A DNA stretch of 64,000 bases from Chanodichthys erythropterus (taxonomy: Eukaryota; Chordata; Actinopteri; Cypriniformes; Xenocyprididae), in assembly GCF_024489055.1 (NCBI RefSeq), contig NC_090227.1:34222005-34286004 (forward strand), written 5' to 3'. The notes beneath the pieces are model-generated. The model was not told where the DNA came from. It did no database searches and worked only from the letters and a program-made list of their open reading frames with translations. The position numbers were made by a program, and so were the translations under genes. Of the stretch, positions 45,931 to 58,322 are shown piece after piece (within the stretch, counting starts at the first letter, position 1; every line of letters starts with the position of its first letter).

Positions 45931-47599
45931 GACTAGACTATCACAGAACGCTGACACAATCAGCTACCCAATGATGATTTTCATTCAATCCGAGCACAGA
46001 TATTGACTCGTATTACTCGTATAATACTCGTACTCGGCAGAAGTGCTTTATCCGTACCGGATACTCGTTTCAGCCGAGTATCCGGCTCATCTCTAGTAAG
46101 TTACCTCACTTGCCTAGTAACCATAGTAACGGGTGCGCGAGCTTTCGCGCTTACTGCTATGACGTGGAGCGCGAGGTGCACTCAACATTACGCTGCATGA
46201 ATTTTTAATTAGCCTACACTAGTAACAGTTCATTTTGTTACGGTATGAACTTAATCCTAGGAAAAGTTAAAAAATAAAAATAAATAAAAATAAGACCTTT
46301 GTAACGAAATCCAAGACTTTGTATACCAAATTCAAGGCTATTAAGGCCTTAATTTTAGATTATCAAATTTAAGACTTTTTCAATGCTTTTAAGACCCCGC
46401 GGGTACCCTGTATTTGTACACAATGATGACGTGGCAACGTATACGCGTGCATTTTGGCAACGGAAGTGGTGTTGTTCCCCATAGGTTCTAACGTGTTAGC
46501 AACTCCGAAAGTGATATATATATCTACAGCTTCGCGAGCGGATTAAGCAACACAGACAGATAAAGTTATTTTTAAAAGTTGACTTTATCAAATGGTATCC
46601 GGCTATCAGATCCGTGCAGTCGAGTGGATAGAAGACGTTAGCAGATGGCCAAATACAGTGGCCAGATATATATACATAAACCAGCGCTCTCAAGTTTTAA
46701 AGACAGGCAAGAATGACAAATATCCAACAACATGACATGATTTTTAAAGTGACCAATAACATCGACGATGTAATACACTATAATTTATTTAGTGCTAATA
46801 AAATTATTAAGCCTATTTGGAGAGAGAAGTGTTTAATGTGACAAAATGTCAGTCATCGTGTGATAACGATAATATAACTAGGTCTAGACTACTGAGCAGG
46901 TGTTTTCAGTGAACAGGCTGTAAGACACTCATGAAAAACTGATGCTGATTATCTGGGAAACATTCTCTAACAGCAGTGAAGTTGTCATTGTTTGTGTCAA
47001 ACAAGCTTTGAATTTGTTGTAACATTAAAATAGGAGATCATGACTTATTCTGTGCTCAAAGTGATGCTCAGAGCTCCAGTGTTTTCCTCTGTGGGTGAAC
47101 GAGGATGATGGTGAACAATTCCAGGATATGCTTTTTTTTTCATTGGTTGTTGCGTTAAATCTTACCCAGATACAATAGTGCTATTTTCTGATTGGCTACT
47201 GTGTAGCCTCTTTCTTTTTTTTTATTGGCTGATAAGTGGCAGGCTACTCCAGGGGAGACGCGCTTGATTCCTGCCCGGCGCAGCGGCATATTAAATATAT
47301 GAAAAATTGTTTTTCTGCGTGAGAAATACAATGTGTGGCGGGAGGGCGTGACAAAAGACAGAAATGAGTGACTGTCACGCTCAGTGCGTTACACTTGAGA
47401 GCCCTGAAAAACTTTCAGAGATGCTAACACGTTAAAAGCAATAGGCAACAACACCACTTCCGTTGCCAAAATGCGCGCGCAACTATTTGATCACGTGGGC
47501 TGAAGACAGGAGTAATGGCTGTTGAATTTTAAAATGTATTTATTTTATTCAAAGTTATTTTAAATTGTAAATTCACAATATTATTGACCTATGAATCAG

Positions 47600-49950
47600 C
47601 CTGGGTGGTTCCCAGTTTGAAATCCCCTGGCCTCCAAAACATAGTATTGGTTGCTTATTGATAGTCCTATGTGTAAGGTAAATGCTCCTACAAATGATGA
47701 CCCAGGACCTGAACATACAGATTCTTGATTGACTCCACACGTTTTATCTATCTATATATCTATCTATCTATCTATACAGACATATATGGGTGTAGCACTC
47801 ATTTCCATATTTAATTATATTTATTAAAAGAATGCCAAACTGGCATGCATGTTTCAGTCCATAATGACAAGCTTGAGACTGATGAAGATGTAGCCGTCTG
47901 CAGCTGCTGATATACTAAATCAAAACCCAAAATGTATTACACAACATCCATCCTCACCCCAGGCTAATCAATATGAAATGGATAAATCTGTAGATGCATT
48001 CTGGAGAAACTCCCCAAACTCAGCATTCTCTTTGGTCCTCCAGTTCACTATTAATTCTCATGCTTTGAAAAAAGTATCAAATAGAATGAAACACTGTTGC
48101 CAAAGCAGCAGAAGTAAATTTGAGACAGGAATCTTAAATAGACCGTGTGAAATGAGTGCTTCACTGTGCGAGCATAATTCAGATTTGTGTAAAAGCCTTC
48201 ATGTTGGCGATGACCTTGCAGCGACTTTTAGCACCTGAAGCTTTCTGAACGATGCAAGGTTATATCTCACATTTGCAGACTGACAAACGTGACGGCTACA
48301 TTGTCTTTAGGCAATGGCAGATTGACCTCAGCAGGAGCGAGATGACAGGCCCTTCCTATTCACCTCCCTCCCTCTCTTTCTCATTCTTTCATTTCATTTT
48401 TATCCCTTCATCCTGGCGATAAGCTCCACCTTTCAGTTTTCATTTCTGACCCAAATAGCAGGCTCCTAGTGGGTGCTGCTCCAGTAACGCTGGCCAGCCT
48501 CTTTGATGCTGCTCCAGAGCGTCAGCGCAAAGCTCGTCACTTCAACTCTCAAGCTCTTCAGTCGCCCAAAAGCAGCTCTGTTTTTCATAACCATATCATC
48601 CCCATTGCTTAGCATTATCCTATATACTCCATTCATTCAGAACGCACATAATACTGGGCTTTATTTCACTTTCATACCTCCATATTGACTCCACCAGCAG
48701 GCATTTCAGTCGGTGACCGAAAGCCCCGATTGTGATTAACGATCTATGACTATTTGTCTCTGTTAGCTAGGAGAATCCTGAAATGTGATGACAGAATCCA
48801 CCCCGGGACAGCCGAGGTTCCCACCACTCATCCACACATGAGAGGGTAGAAGAAGAGAAATTTACCTTGAATGGCAAAAAAAAAAAAAAAAATGATGCAC
48901 CATTTATGTACGAGTGAAAAAAGAGGTCAAATTTAATTTAAAAATTGGCTCCCATTCCTCATTTCTACAGATGAAAGCTCATAAATGAAAAAGCCTGGCC
49001 TAACGCCCGGTATGGAAATATAAAAGTTATGAATAATGCTTCTGTCTCAATCACCAGGTCTGTTTTAATAAGGCGGATTAGTACAGAACAGCACCTGCTC
49101 AGAAGAATGTGTTGTCCTCAGACAGACATACCCAGGGGAGGGTCTTGAGCTTTAGAGGTGGGTTCCTTTCCTCGGCCCCCCCAACGAGGAACTTTGTTCC
49201 TGCAAGTGGATTTCACTGTAGAAAATCAGTCTAGATCATTAGTTGCGGTCGTGCCTGTGCCTCCTCGGCTGTGGCTGGTGCCTCAGAAAGAAAGCTGGTG
49301 ATTTACAGACTGTTCGTAATCATGAAATGGCTCCTTTGTTAATGAAAATGCCCATAGATCCATACAGAGCATTCTGCAACCATCATTCACTGGTAAATAT
49401 GGGCAGTAAGTGAACCACAACCGAGTCAACAAGCCGGAAAAATGAGTCAAAACATGCATCTTGAATGAGAAAATCAGCATATCTGGCGTCATGTACGTTG
49501 ACAAGAGCTGTACATCAGTGACTGATGTTGGACAGAAAGGACTATAGACATTTACATGCCTACTTCAGCACAAATCTCTAAGGTCAAGAAGTTTGCGGCC
49601 CTGCTGTTCTTAACATGAAAGAGGTTTAGTTTGTTGTCCCTACTGTCTTCAAGTTCCTCTCAACACATAAATATTAAACAAGTCAATATCTCTTTCTCTC
49701 TCAAACTCTAGTCTCTCCTACAACTTGCTTTTTCATCATTTTGTTGATTAGAGAGTGAATGTCGATGGCTTCCTATTTTGTCCCGCAATGTTTCAGCCAT
49801 AGAGGTAAGGCCTGTTAAACAATTCATCTTGAGGATCCAGTGACAGTCTGTTTGCAGATTGATTCCACCCTGTGCACTCCTTATCATTCTAATTGTGATG
49901 AAGGCCATTTCACCAAGTACTGGGGAAAGAAAACAGGCAAGCTTTGTCTT
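47600..49950. other. intron stretch, only a (TATC)n microsatellite recognised
   Basis: A (TATC)n tract lies at 47743-47776 and a poly-A run at 48877-48892. No transposon termini or coding frames I can support in the rest. Confidence 0.5.
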
Positions 49951-50012
49951 ATCCATCCGTCCATCCATCCATCCATCCATCCATCCATCCATCCATCCAT
50001 CCATCCATCCAT
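49951..50012. repeat. (CATC)n microsatellite
   Basis: About fifteen tetranucleotide units. Open frames translating it (IHPSIHPS, MDGWMDGW) are artefacts. Confidence 0.97.
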
Positions 50013-50628
50013 TAACTTATCAATCCAGCATCCATCCATCCACTCTTCCATTCATTTGTCCTTCTGTCATTTATCTCTCTGACTAACTCTGTATTGAGTA
50101 AAGTTGCAATAACCAATCAATAAAATTGATAAACACTAATGAAAACTGTCAACAATGAATTTGGATTTCATTTTAGGGAAGTAGTAGTTCTATGAAAAAA
50201 ATAGAAATAACTATTTTAAATTTAAATTTAAAAAAAGAAACTTAAATTTAAACAATTTAAATTTTACAGTTAAATCCATCAAAACAGTTTCTAACAGCAA
50301 GTAAGTAATTGCTGCTGTCTTTGTTAAACTTTAAATACTCCACAGAGCATGTGCAAGCTTGTCAATCAAACAGAGAAAAAAAAGATCAATCCAAACATTT
50401 TGGACAAAACAATTCATCACTGGATTTCACATTAATGTTTAAATGAAACATAATGAATTTAACAAATTTAAATCCTATATGTAAAGCAAATAATTGTATG
50501 TTATTTATAATTGAAGTCTGTATACTGTATGCAAAACACTGAGTGGAAAAAAATTGTGTAAATGATACAGATAAAAACACAATTTGAAAACAGCATTTTA
50601 ACAGTTAAATAATGTATAAGAATATAAT

Positions 50629-50732
<104 letters not shown>

Positions 50733-50890
50733 CAATTTGGGGTGGTTAAGGTGCTGCTGCCATACAAAGAACCTGTTAAGCACCTGTATAGTTATTTAAC
50801 GGTTCTCTAACTCTCTTTTAGTCTCTTAGTTTAGTTGGAGAAATGATTAAAATAAACAACATTAAAATACAGTGTATTTCCCAAAGATAA

Positions 50891-50960
50891 TGTGGTTCTC
50901 AACCTTTTTGCCCCCAAGGGCCCCCTTTAAGGAAATATTCCAAGGCCCCAACACAAGACT
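50891..50960. mobile_element. terminus of a hAT-type GTGGTTCTCAACC family
   Basis: GTGGTTCTCAACCTTTTTGC followed by CCCAAGGGCCCCCTTTAAGG resembles the left end of the common CAGTGGTTCTCAACCT hAT-type family. A right terminus of what looks like the same family is at 63890-63956; no intact element is seen here. Confidence 0.55.
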
Positions 50961-50969
50961 TTTTGACCT

Positions 50970-51973
50970 CAGAAAAGCATAAAAGTGATTCAAAACAGCT
51001 TTTGCCATTGTAGTAAATTCCCATTCATAGCAAACATATGAGAGTGGAGTAACATATCTAAAATCTAAGGAGGAGAATGGGGTGGTGGTGGGATGCAACA
51101 AGACCGTTCGGATACTGGGAGCTGTCAGTTGCAGTTTAAATTATGTGGAAGGAGTAATAAAATTAGAGGATGGGAGAGAGCTAAGACATGGTGATTGGCT
51201 GTAGTCTTTAAATGAATGTAAACTGATAAGAGGCTCGACAGAAGAAAGTATTTGTTAAGTCAGTTATATACCGAAATTATGTCACAAACTTCAATAAAAA
51301 GGCTATATTGATATATTAATTGCTTTGTGTTATGTAGTCAAATAATTAGGCTATATCTTGATGTTTTGTGATTGAAGCATTCTGTAAGTACATTTTTCAA
51401 TCAACTCTTATGGTTCTACATAGCACCATTTGACAAAGGTGCTGTATAGCACCTTTAAAGATAAGACTTAAAAGTGGTTCTCCTATGATTACAAGCCAAT
51501 GAACCACTTTTTTGTGCTATTCAACACCATTTTAGTTTAGATTGTATAAATATAATTATATTTCAAATAAATGCTGTTCTTCTGATTTATGTATTTATTT
51601 ATAAACATATCTGTGTTACATGTTTCACACATTTTTGTGCACAATGTTTGGGACACAACGTGGAGAAATTGAAGAAATTCAATAATCAGAGAAATAATCC
51701 ACCAAAATAGTTCATAGTTGTTTTTTTCCTCTCAGAGCTTTGGCACAAAGAGTAACCTGTTAATGCAACTGCACAATTACACATTCTTCCTCCATGATTT
51801 CCAGTTTTACTTTTTAATACAGCTGGCAAAAGAAAAGAGGGGAGCGAGTAAGTGAGAAACATGGTAGCTTTGCAGCGGCGTCTTGGGACTGGTGCAGCCA
51901 TTAACTATGTGAGAGTGAGAGGGCCTTAATGAAGTGAACTGTGCTCTCAGAGTTAATGAGAGAGTGAACTCAC
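50970..51973. other. 5' part of the 45-kb megf11 intron, nothing recognised
   Basis: This is the last kilobase before the exon at 51974-52066. A CAAATAAATGCTGTTCTTCT fragment (51567) recalls the TACACTACC MITE family; otherwise nothing. Confidence 0.5.
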
Positions 51974-52066
51974 CACTAGAGCAGTCCAGTCCTCCCCAGC
52001 CTGGCTCACACTGACACGTATCAGGAGACACACACCGACCATGGGCACACTCCTCGGTACATCGTG
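51974..52066 (-). CDS. megf11: megf11 internal exon, first EGF-like repeat
   Basis: The acceptor is GATAG and the donor GTGAGT; the exon is 93 bp with phase 1 at both ends. It encodes P-RCTEECAHGRCVSPDTCQ followed by CEPGWGGLDCSS and a split Gly. This is the first EGF-like repeat right after the EMI domain of MEGF11, with six cysteines in canonical spacing. Because both ends are phase 1, the exon is a symmetric module: skipping it would preserve the reading frame and delete one EGF repeat. It lies alone between the 10,982-bp intron on its 5' side and the 45,090-bp intron on its 3' side. Confidence 0.95.
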
Positions 52067-53675
52067 CTATCAGAGATAAAAGAACAGAAAGTCAAAGAAA
52101 TAGAAAATAATGCTTTAAATATAGCAGAAATTAAAAAAGAATTCTAGTAAAACACATTCCCAAACACAAATAAGACATTGAATGCACCTTGCATAAGACA
52201 GAAATGTGAATAAGCACAGGATGCTGTACAGACACTGCAGGTCTGCATCTCCCGTAAGACATAATTTAGCTGGCCGCAAATGTCTGCTGATGTGCTGATA
52301 TGGAGGATAATGACTACACTGGCCATTTTCCAAAGATGGCTGTCACCGATGCCTCCTCATGAAAGCAAAGCCACACATTTAAAACGCTCACTCTGACCAC
52401 ATGTTAAACAATTTCCTAAGAGATTGAGTCCTTGGTCAACATCTCAGTTTATCACATGAACCGGTTGTTTCATGCAAAACGAGCCGACGTAAGCAGCCAC
52501 AGCCGCAAGGAAACAAGCTGTAAATCCCTCCAAATTTGATCAGCCTGCACTTTGCCACAATGCTCTAACACGGCGACCAGCCAGCCAGCCTTCATGCTGT
52601 TTACAAAGTGTGCAGTTTTCTTGATCATTCCTATTGAACAACACAGCATCAAATTGATTGTCTAAAGCATTAGTATTCCTGCCCGGGCCCTCGCATTCGG
52701 TCAGATATTTGGATTTGGACACATAATACAATGACCTACTTGGATAGTTTTGTCATTTTTTGTTTTTCTGGATGATGAAAAAGATGAATTAGAGGGAAAA
52801 TATATAGGCGCTAAGCATGAATAATGCTTAAGGGAGTGAAGGTCACCTGGCCAGCAGGACTCAAACCGACAGGCTCTTATCGGAGTCAGGAAACAGTCGA
52901 CCCCCAAAGCTTCTGGAACAATCCACTTTGATTGGAATCAGCAGTGTATTTCCAAGTATGGGCGGAAGAGAGCATGTACTTCTAGAGATTTTAGCGTGAA
53001 GAAGGTAACAAAAAAAAAAAAAAAAAAAAGTGTCATATGCTATGGTGTGTCCTTATCTTTGACCATGAAATATGTGAAGGTTGGTTCTATCAACAACATA
53101 AAGTTAATGTAGCCACTGGCCAGTCATGCATTTTGTTGAAAGAAACCTGATAAACACAATGTGATGACTAGCATTTATCTTGTCCGGTTAATATGCTTAT
53201 TATGATTCTTTTGGGTAACAGTGAGAGAAGTCTTTCCTAACTGCAATGAAACACAATTCCAATGAAACATAAACTCAAAATGTAATGAATTCAGATTCTC
53301 ATAAAGTGTTATGTAGTAGTATAGTGGAGTGTGTGTTAATCTGAATAAATCAGTTCAAAGAGAACTAAGGGATTGGTACTGGGACTTATCCCCCCCACCT
53401 TCTACTTCAATGTGTTCCTCCAAACCACACAAGAACCACTCAGTAAAGAGCAATATTTCAAGTTCTGTCACGTTCACAGGAGCCCTGAAGTATGATACAA
53501 ATCTTAAATGTCAACACCTTAGGAACAGTGAATTATTTTGGTGCCCACACATTTTGTGGTGCTTATGATAATCTGCTTTTTACCAGTAAATAGTTTTGAA
53601 ACTCACTATACATATTTATACTTAGGGGAAAGGGTTCAGATTCATTTTTTTTATTCAAGGGAATCTTCTTAAAGC
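52067..53675. other. 3' part of the 11-kb megf11 intron, nothing recognised
   Basis: A poly-A run at 53009-53029. No transposon termini, hairpins or coding frames I can support. Confidence 0.5.
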
Positions 53676-53940
53676 TGCAGTCCGGCTATTTTCCTCTTTG
53701 TCGCCATCTCTGTTTGAAACCCGCAAATGCAGTCTTACGCGGAATTGTTATCGTTACGTGCGTTGTGCATCGGCACCACTCCTCAGCGGATGAATCTAAT
53801 GTTTGCTGTCGGTGCGGATACTGTACTTCAGAATCACAGATTCTACGTCTTGGAAGTATGACTAAAATAAGAAAAATCTAACGATCGCTTAGCTCAGATC
53901 ATGCCAATCCATGCAAATTATTATTACTTTATTCTCAAAT
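53676..53940 (+). mobile_element. partial cyprinid repeat starting AAGCTGCAGTCCGGC
   Basis: AAAGCTGCAGTCCGGCTATT, then CGCCATCTCTGTTTGAAACC, is the start of a repeat I recognise as frequent in cyprinid introns. It ends where the TTAA-target element begins, so it may be the host into which that element jumped. Confidence 0.5.
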
Positions 53941-53946
53941 TGTTAA

Positions 53947-54896
53947 AGGTGCCGTAGAACGTCTTTTTAAAAGATGTAATATAAGTCTAAGGTGTCCCCT
54001 GAATTTGTCTGTGAAGTTTCAGCTCAAAATACCCCATAGATTTTTTTTTTTTATTAATTTTTTTAACTGCCTATTTTGGGGCATCATTAACTATGAGCCG
54101 ATTTAAGCTGCGGCCCCTTTAAATGCTCACACTCCCCGCCCACGGAGCTCGCGCTTGCCTTTAACAGCATAAATAAAGTTCACACAGCTAATATAACCCT
54201 CAAAATTGATCTTTACAAATTGTTCGTCATGCAGCATGTCAAATAGCATAAGTATGGTGTTTATTTGGATGTTTACATTTGATTCTGAATGAGTTTGATG
54301 GTGCTCCGTGGCTAAAGCTAACATTACACACTGTTGGAGAGATTTATAAAGAATTAAGTTGTGTTTATGAATTATACAGATTGCAAGTGTTTAAAAAATG
54401 AAAATAACGACAGTCTTGTCTCCGTGAATACAGTAAGAAACGATGGTAACTTTAACCACATTTAACAGTACATTAAAAACATGCTAACGAAACATTTAGA
54501 AAGACAATTTACAAATATCACTAAAAATATCATGTAATCATGAATCATGTCAGTTATTATTGCTCCATCTGCCATTTTTCGCTGTTGTCCTTGCTTGCTT
54601 ACCTAGTCTGATGATTCAGCTGTGCACAGAACCAGACGTCCTACCCTTGTGTAATGCCTTGAACATGAGCTGGCATATGCAAATATTGAGGGCGTACATA
54701 TTAATGATCCCGACTGTTATGTAACAGTCGGTGTTATGTTGAGATTCTCCTGTTTGTCGGAGGTCTTTTAAACAAATGAGATTTATATAAGGAGGAAACA
54801 ATGGAGTTTGAGACTCATTGTATGTCATTTCCATGTACTGAACTCTTGTTATTTAACTATGCCAAGATAAATTCAATTTTTAATTCTAGGGCACCT
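53947..54896 (+). mobile_element. TTAA-target element (AGGTGCCCTAGAA family), copy 2
   Basis: TTAA is at 53943-53946 and 54897-54900. The ends are AGGTGCCGTAGAACGTCTTT and TTTTTAATTCTAGGGCACCT. It is 950 bp, non-coding, and uninterrupted. The TAA at 54249-54251 is the site homologous to the Harbinger insertion in copy 1. Confidence 0.9.
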
Positions 54897-55254
54897 TTAA
54901 TGTTAACAACACCAGCATTGCATGACTGTGTATATAGTGTGTATTAGTATTACCTGTAGATTTCTGTAGCCACTCCGCAGTTCAAGGTATTTATGACTAC
55001 GGGTGAATCTCCATTTGTCACTGATGATTGTCATTTGGATCTTTCTGGATTACAATCCACCATCAAAATGATACATTTAATTATTTCAGCTGCTGTGAGA
55101 AAAGGCTACCAGCAGCATCCTCACATGATAAAGCCTGGACTTCTCCTTTCTGTTTACATACGTGACGTAATGACGCAAAGATGCTCGAATTTCCCGCAAT
55201 TTTTTCTTTAAGTAACAAACAAGAAGAAGAATTTGGCTGGAAATATATGCGTGT

Positions 55255-56334
55255 GTGTGTATAAACCGTTCGGTTCTCCACCCATGGTTCAGCACCGCGG
55301 TTCATCCCAAATCTGACGACGCATCTATAATATGGTTTGCTGAAAACAACAACGTGTAAAACAGACAGACGGATTCGGCTAATGTATGTTTCAGTCGATG
55401 GATATGCATTCTGGTTTCCCAATATGTTACAACAGCGATGGTCAAAAGAACATGGACAAAACAGTCATTCTTTGTAAACAAATGTTCAATGACTTGCCGA
55501 ATGCTTTATAACCAGTTACTTACGCCGTCATCACCCGGGTGTTGATAGCGCGCGCCGCGAGCGCAGGTGAAACCCTATCATCTCACGTCGCTATCTGTGT
55601 TTAAACTAAACTCATTCAAACCTTGCCAATTAAAACATTCATCCGTAAGATGCGAAAGAGAACTCGCTCGCGCTGTGAGGACATTTGTGTGTACTCACCC
55701 GAAGCGCGTACACAGGGAGTTGCATCACAGCGCGCAAATACTCTGGCGCAAATTCTCTTTCAAGTGTTGCACCTGAATGGACAAATTCTCACAACAATTG
55801 TCAACCTTCCCATCTTAGCGAGTATCCTAACAAACATAGTAGGTTATGTCTTAAGAGAAAAACGAGACCGACAACGCATGTGAATCAGTATCAGTGTACT
55901 GGATCTTTGAATTTTCTTAAAGGGACAGCAGTCTAATATTCCTGCTCTCTGGGTTTTAATGTTAATCAAACGACAAAGGACGAAGAAATCGCTCTTGACT
56001 GAATAGCTTTTAGAACTTTAATAATGTTTCATCTTTATTTAATTGTTCAAATAAGTTTATATGAAGTGTTATTTTATATTTTATTACTTTATTCAATTTC
56101 TGTACTGAAAGCTGATAGATACCTGAAAAACATGTAAAGCATTATTTTACATTAATCTTAGCTCTCATGTATTTATTTGTGCTGTTTCTTGTAGTTTGGT
56201 TATTTGTTTTTATTTTCTTTATCCTTATAATTGTCCTATTTTTTACTTAACATAGCACATACCGAACGGTACCGAAACCGTGACCCTAACACCGTGATAC
56301 AAACCGAACTGTGAGAAATCTGAACCATTCCACC

Positions 56335-56337
<3 letters not shown>
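55255..56337. mobile_element. hAT-type element with ACCGTTCGGTT and ACCGAACGGT ends
   Basis: The left side reads AAACCGTTCGGTTCTCCACC and the right CATACCGAACGGTACCGAAA, then CATTCCACCCCCTA. The right tip, read inward (TAGGGGGTGGAATGG), is typical of hAT ends. The left tip has run into a GT tract. The interior aligns with 14255-15170. No transposase is recognised. Confidence 0.65.

Positions 56338-56406
<69 letters not shown>
56338..56406. repeat. (TA)n microsatellite
   Basis: About 68 bp of TA directly at the right tip of the element 55255-56337. Confidence 0.97.
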
Positions 56407-56410
<4 letters not shown>

Positions 56411-56427
56411 CACACACACAATCATAA

Positions 56428-57062
56428 GCCCTATTCGGACAGGTTTTACAAGGGTAGATGGAGTAATTTTACCACAGGACATCTGTAATATTAATGGCCA
56501 ATTCACACGGGATAAGAAATCTCAGTAAAACTGCATCGCCGTCACCTCCCTGTCCTCACATGCATATTACGTTGCTTCCTGTTACCACGTGCGTAACCTA
56601 TATACATAAAACAATTAGGTGTGGTTGAATGATTTATTATAAATTCTGATTGGATTCTGTTGGTAAAAGGAAATTACCTAAAGCTAAAAGAAGTGGTTTC
56701 GACCTCCTTTTTGATCTGAATGGTATGCAGAAAACATTTGAATTTGCCACAGACTTGTCCCACCACCTAGAATGCAACTGAATGCTTCTTCGAGTGCTTC
56801 CATACTTTAAAAAAAGGCAGAAAACTACCTTTAAACAGGATATGATAGAATATTTACATACATATTTACAGCTGGTCTATTCACACAGGATTAGCATTAC
56901 CTAAAGTAATTTTTCTGGACCTTTTTCCAGAAGGTAATCTTTACTGAAATTGTCCGTAAGATGAGATGCCACATTTGGATGGGACTAAAATCACCGACAG
57001 GCTCTGGTAATAATTACTTTACCCCACATCTCCATGTAAATTTAACCCCGTCCAAATAGGGC
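56428..57062. mobile_element. MITE with GCCCTATT(C/T)GGAC ends
   Basis: The left end GCCCTATTCGGACAGG and the right end, inward, GCCCTATTTGGACGGGG are inverted repeats, with further imperfect pairing inside (AATTCACACGGGATAAG and CTATTCACACAGGATTAG are related direct motifs). It is 635 bp and non-coding. Target duplication unclear. Confidence 0.7.
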
Positions 57063-58318
57063 TTTGGTTGAAATCGTTTCAGAATAAATATAAATATCAG
57101 CGTGCATGCAAATAAACCATGCTCGTTTTAATGCTGGCACACACTAAAGCTGGATGCAGAAGGTAAAGGATGAGGCAGGACTTGCCCTCATTCCTGGCCA
57201 GCATGGCTATAGATTATCGCTCTTTCAGCCTTTGACTGGGCCCTCAATATTGGACATAAGCACAGGAAGGGGATGGGGAGAGGGAGTATCCCAAATACCC
57301 AGAGGATGGTGCTTAGAGCAGAAATGCTCCACACACAGAAAATGCTAAACCTGCCACTGGCAAATAATGCAGTATGGATTTACACAGCACTGAAAACCTG
57401 AGATTCAAGCATGCCAGTTCTCTTCCAGCTGAAGAAAAAGAAAAACCCTTAGCATTTTGTGCTGACAAAGACATCAATTTGAGTTCTTGAAATCAATGAA
57501 GCTATACAACGTGCACAAAAGCGAGGTTTAAAAAAACTCTGGTGATGAAATGATTGATTTTTGTTACAATCAGCAATTTCTGATCAGACAACTGAGAAGA
57601 AATGCTAATTTGTCACATCTTTTCAGCAAATTAAAATTAATTTATGTAACGTAGGTGAAAGGATAAAGTGTGCCTTTTCCCGAGAGCTGAATTGATGTAC
57701 GTGTCTATAATACTTCAGAAAATAGGTCCTGCATTTTAATTAAAACTCAATGAATCTTCTTCCTTCTACACAGAAAAAGACTATGTCTGCAAGCTCTAGT
57801 GAAAAATGATGTTTTTCATTTCGATAAAAGGCTAATCTCATTACACAGTGGCGTTATCATACCGTGTAACAATAGAGCTAATTGTAATTGTCATGCATTA
57901 TTACACCGAATACTCATCTGGCCAAAGATTTAAACATACAGTTTGACAATCAGTCAATCAATCAACCAACACAATAAATAATCCAAGTTTATTACTGTAC
58001 GTATCTACTATAACATATACTACTTATTAATAATGAAACTAAAAAGTATTCAAAATCAAACCAAGGCAAATGCATGATCTTATCTAATCCATCATTAAAA
58101 CTAAGATGAGAAATCTACTTTGCGATGGTGCATGGGACTTTATTAGAGCAACTAATTCTCCAGCAAGAAGCTGCAGCATGCACATAGCATCATTAATACT
58201 GCATCACTAACTATTTGAGACTCTTCTGACCAGATGGTGTAAACTGCTTTGGCTTCATGTAGTTTGGCTCCAAGAAAAGTCATTGCAGCTCAGTATGAGC
58301 AAGATATTTTCCTCAAGA
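57063..58318. other. intron stretch, nothing recognised
   Basis: No transposon termini or coding frames I can support. Confidence 0.5.
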
Positions 58319-58322
58319 TTAA

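Larger units (their letters stand above)
44618..46410. mobile_element. element with CAGGGTACCC ends
   Basis: The left end CAGGGTACCCCCAGGATCCT and the right end, inward, CAGGGTACCCGCGGGGTCTT are inverted repeats. Subterminal AAGGCTTTTTAAGACC and its counterpart GCTTTTAAGACC fit a common fish hAT-like family. A 5-bp TATTT occurs on both sides; an 8-bp duplication is not evident. It contains two further insertions, plus a fragment ending CCGAGTATCCGGCTCATCTC at 46096. Confidence 0.7.
44601..47488. mobile_element. element with CATTTTGGCAACGGAAGTGG inverted repeats
   Basis: Long inverted repeats are visible at 46448-46503 (CATTTTGGCAACGGAAGTGG, TAACGTGTTAGCA) and 47421-47474 (TGCTAACACGTTA, CCACTTCCGTTGCCAAAATG). 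Outside these the element extends to the GATCATGTGAC (left) and GATCACGTGGG (right) copies of host sequence, probably a diverged target duplication. The unique part has no recognised coding frame. Superfamily unknown. Confidence 0.6.
44334..47590 (+). mobile_element. TACACTACC-family MITE, outermost layer of a nested cluster
   Basis: The left part is 44334-44605: TACACTACCATTCATATG, then ATGATTTCTGAAGGATCATG. The element resumes at about 47489 with GATCACGTGGGCTGAAGACA and continues GTTGAATTTTAAAATGTATT, ending diverged near 47590. The middle 2.9 kb is made of later insertions. Its first base directly abuts the target duplication of the MITE 43113-44330. Confidence 0.7.

Noticed and set aside
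49951..50012. Regular repeat considered as a CRISPR-like or protein-repeat array
   Set aside because: It is a simple CATC tetranucleotide microsatellite in vertebrate DNA.
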